A stretch of DNA of 14,233 bases from Piscirickettsiaceae bacterium (lineage in GTDB: Bacteria; Pseudomonadota; Gammaproteobacteria; Methylococcales; Cycloclasticaceae), in assembly GCA_002401365.1 (NCBI GenBank), contig NVSW01000065.1, forward strand, positions 1 through 14,233, read 5' to 3'. Under the pieces are notes generated by a model, which ran no database searches, was not told the DNA's origin, and worked only from the letters and a program-made list of their open reading frames with translations. The position numbers were made by a program, and so were the translations under genes. Positions 13,881 to 14,233 of the stretch are shown piece by piece; position 1 is the stretch's first letter; each line of letters begins with the position of its first letter.

Positions 13881-14233
13881 TGAGTAACTACGGGCATATT
13901 AAGAAAGAGTTCCATAACCTTTTACAGTTGAGCGATGAAAAACGTATTGAGTCTCTATACGAGCCGATATGGATTAATTACCCAAAAACACAAGACATTA
14001 TCAAATTGTTAACGAGCCTAATAAATAGGCCGAAAATACTGAGAATGCAAAATTTACTCATTATCGGTGAATCTAATATGGGTAAGACATCAATTATTTC
14101 ACAGTTTACAAAAGCTAATCCTGATGTAGTAATTGAGGACGAGGGAAATATATCAAAAGCTGTGAAACCAGTTGTCCTAGTTCAGTTCCCTGCGTCGGCC
14201 GACGAAAGAGGTCTTTATATTTCTATTATCGAA
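13880..14233 (+). CDS. tnsC: TnsC/TniB-like AAA+ transposition regulator, 3'-truncated by the window
   Basis: The ATG overlaps the tnsB stop (TGATG), which implies translational coupling. The 118 visible residues run off the window. A helical N-terminal part has the TniB-type segment with RIESLYEPIWINYPKTQ (22-38). Walker A follows as GESNMGKTS (63-71), preceded by the TniB hallmark RMQNLLII. The segment VVLVQFPASADERGLYISI (98-116) is the next family block. TnsC/TniB is an ATPase that forms filaments on DNA, links the target selector (TniQ/TnsD) to TnsA and TnsB, and governs target immunity. Walker B and the Arg finger lie outside the window. The TniB-like character suggests the Tn5053/Tn6022-like branch rather than canonical Tn7. 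Confidence 0.93.
   Translation, partial: MSNYGHIKKEFHNLLQLSDEKRIESLYEPIWINYPKTQDIIKLLTSLINRPKILRMQNLLIIGESNMGKTSIISQFTKANPDVVIEDEGNISKAVKPVVLVQFPASADERGLYISIIE

Larger units (their letters stand above)
11226..14233 (+). mobile_element. Tn7-like transposon in comM, tnsA-proximal end (continues beyond the window)
   Basis: The element begins with TGTCA exactly where ComM homology stops. It holds an end with repeated sites, then tnsA, tnsB and the start of tnsC, all reading inward. This corresponds to the right end of Tn7 in gene order. TnsC is of the TniB kind, so the closest described relatives are the TnsA-bearing Tn6022/AbaR-type elements, which also use comM. A TniQ/TnsD target selector, further genes, cargo and the other end are not in view. 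The comM fragment and transposon genes are on opposite strands. Confidence 0.92.

Overview
The window is a stretch of gammaproteobacterial chromosome of fairly low GC content. The order polA - sRNA - engB - cytochrome c - cytochrome c4 - ... - dsbA is the Pseudomonas-type arrangement, and PolA and Rep read as close relatives of the E. coli proteins. The presence of ResB/CcsA (System II cytochrome c maturation) between cytochrome c4 and dsbA suggests a marine, Cellvibrionales-like lineage. That lineage guess is inference; the class-level assignment is solid.

Bases 1-2800 hold the 3' part of polA, a shared convergent terminator, and a small exported SRPBCC-fold protein on the minus strand. Next comes an unannotated small-RNA locus at about 2041-2155 on the plus strand, then engB on the minus strand. 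The sRNA sits where Spot 42 (spf) lies in E. coli and ErsA lies in Pseudomonas. It is preceded by a match to the envelope-stress sigma factor (RpoE/AlgU) promoter, GAACTT-N16-TCTTA.

Bases 2913-8480 are a cytochrome and thiol-redox block on the plus strand: a monoheme cytochrome c, diheme cytochrome c4, the System II heme lyase pair resB-ccsA, the disulfide oxidase dsbA and, after a minus-strand tRNA-Arg(CCG), a membrane-anchored cytochrome c5. Together these genes make periplasmic c-type cytochromes, the machinery that attaches their heme, and the oxidase that governs cysteine state in the same compartment.

Bases 8486-11225 hold the rep helicase gene and the 3' remnant of comM (yifB), both on the minus strand. 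comM is cut inside its AAA+ domain just upstream of Walker B. At 11226 a transposon end begins with TGTCA, followed by two 19-bp direct repeats that look like TnsB-binding sites, then tnsA, tnsB and the first 118 codons of tnsC. This is the tnsA-proximal end of a Tn7-like element (TnsA + TniA/TnsB + TniB/TnsC type) in comM, the same gene used by Tn6022/AbaR islands of Acinetobacter. Its target selector (TniQ/TnsD), cargo and other end lie beyond the window. I see no CRISPR array, rRNA or insertion sequence, and no gene-free stretch above 300 bases.
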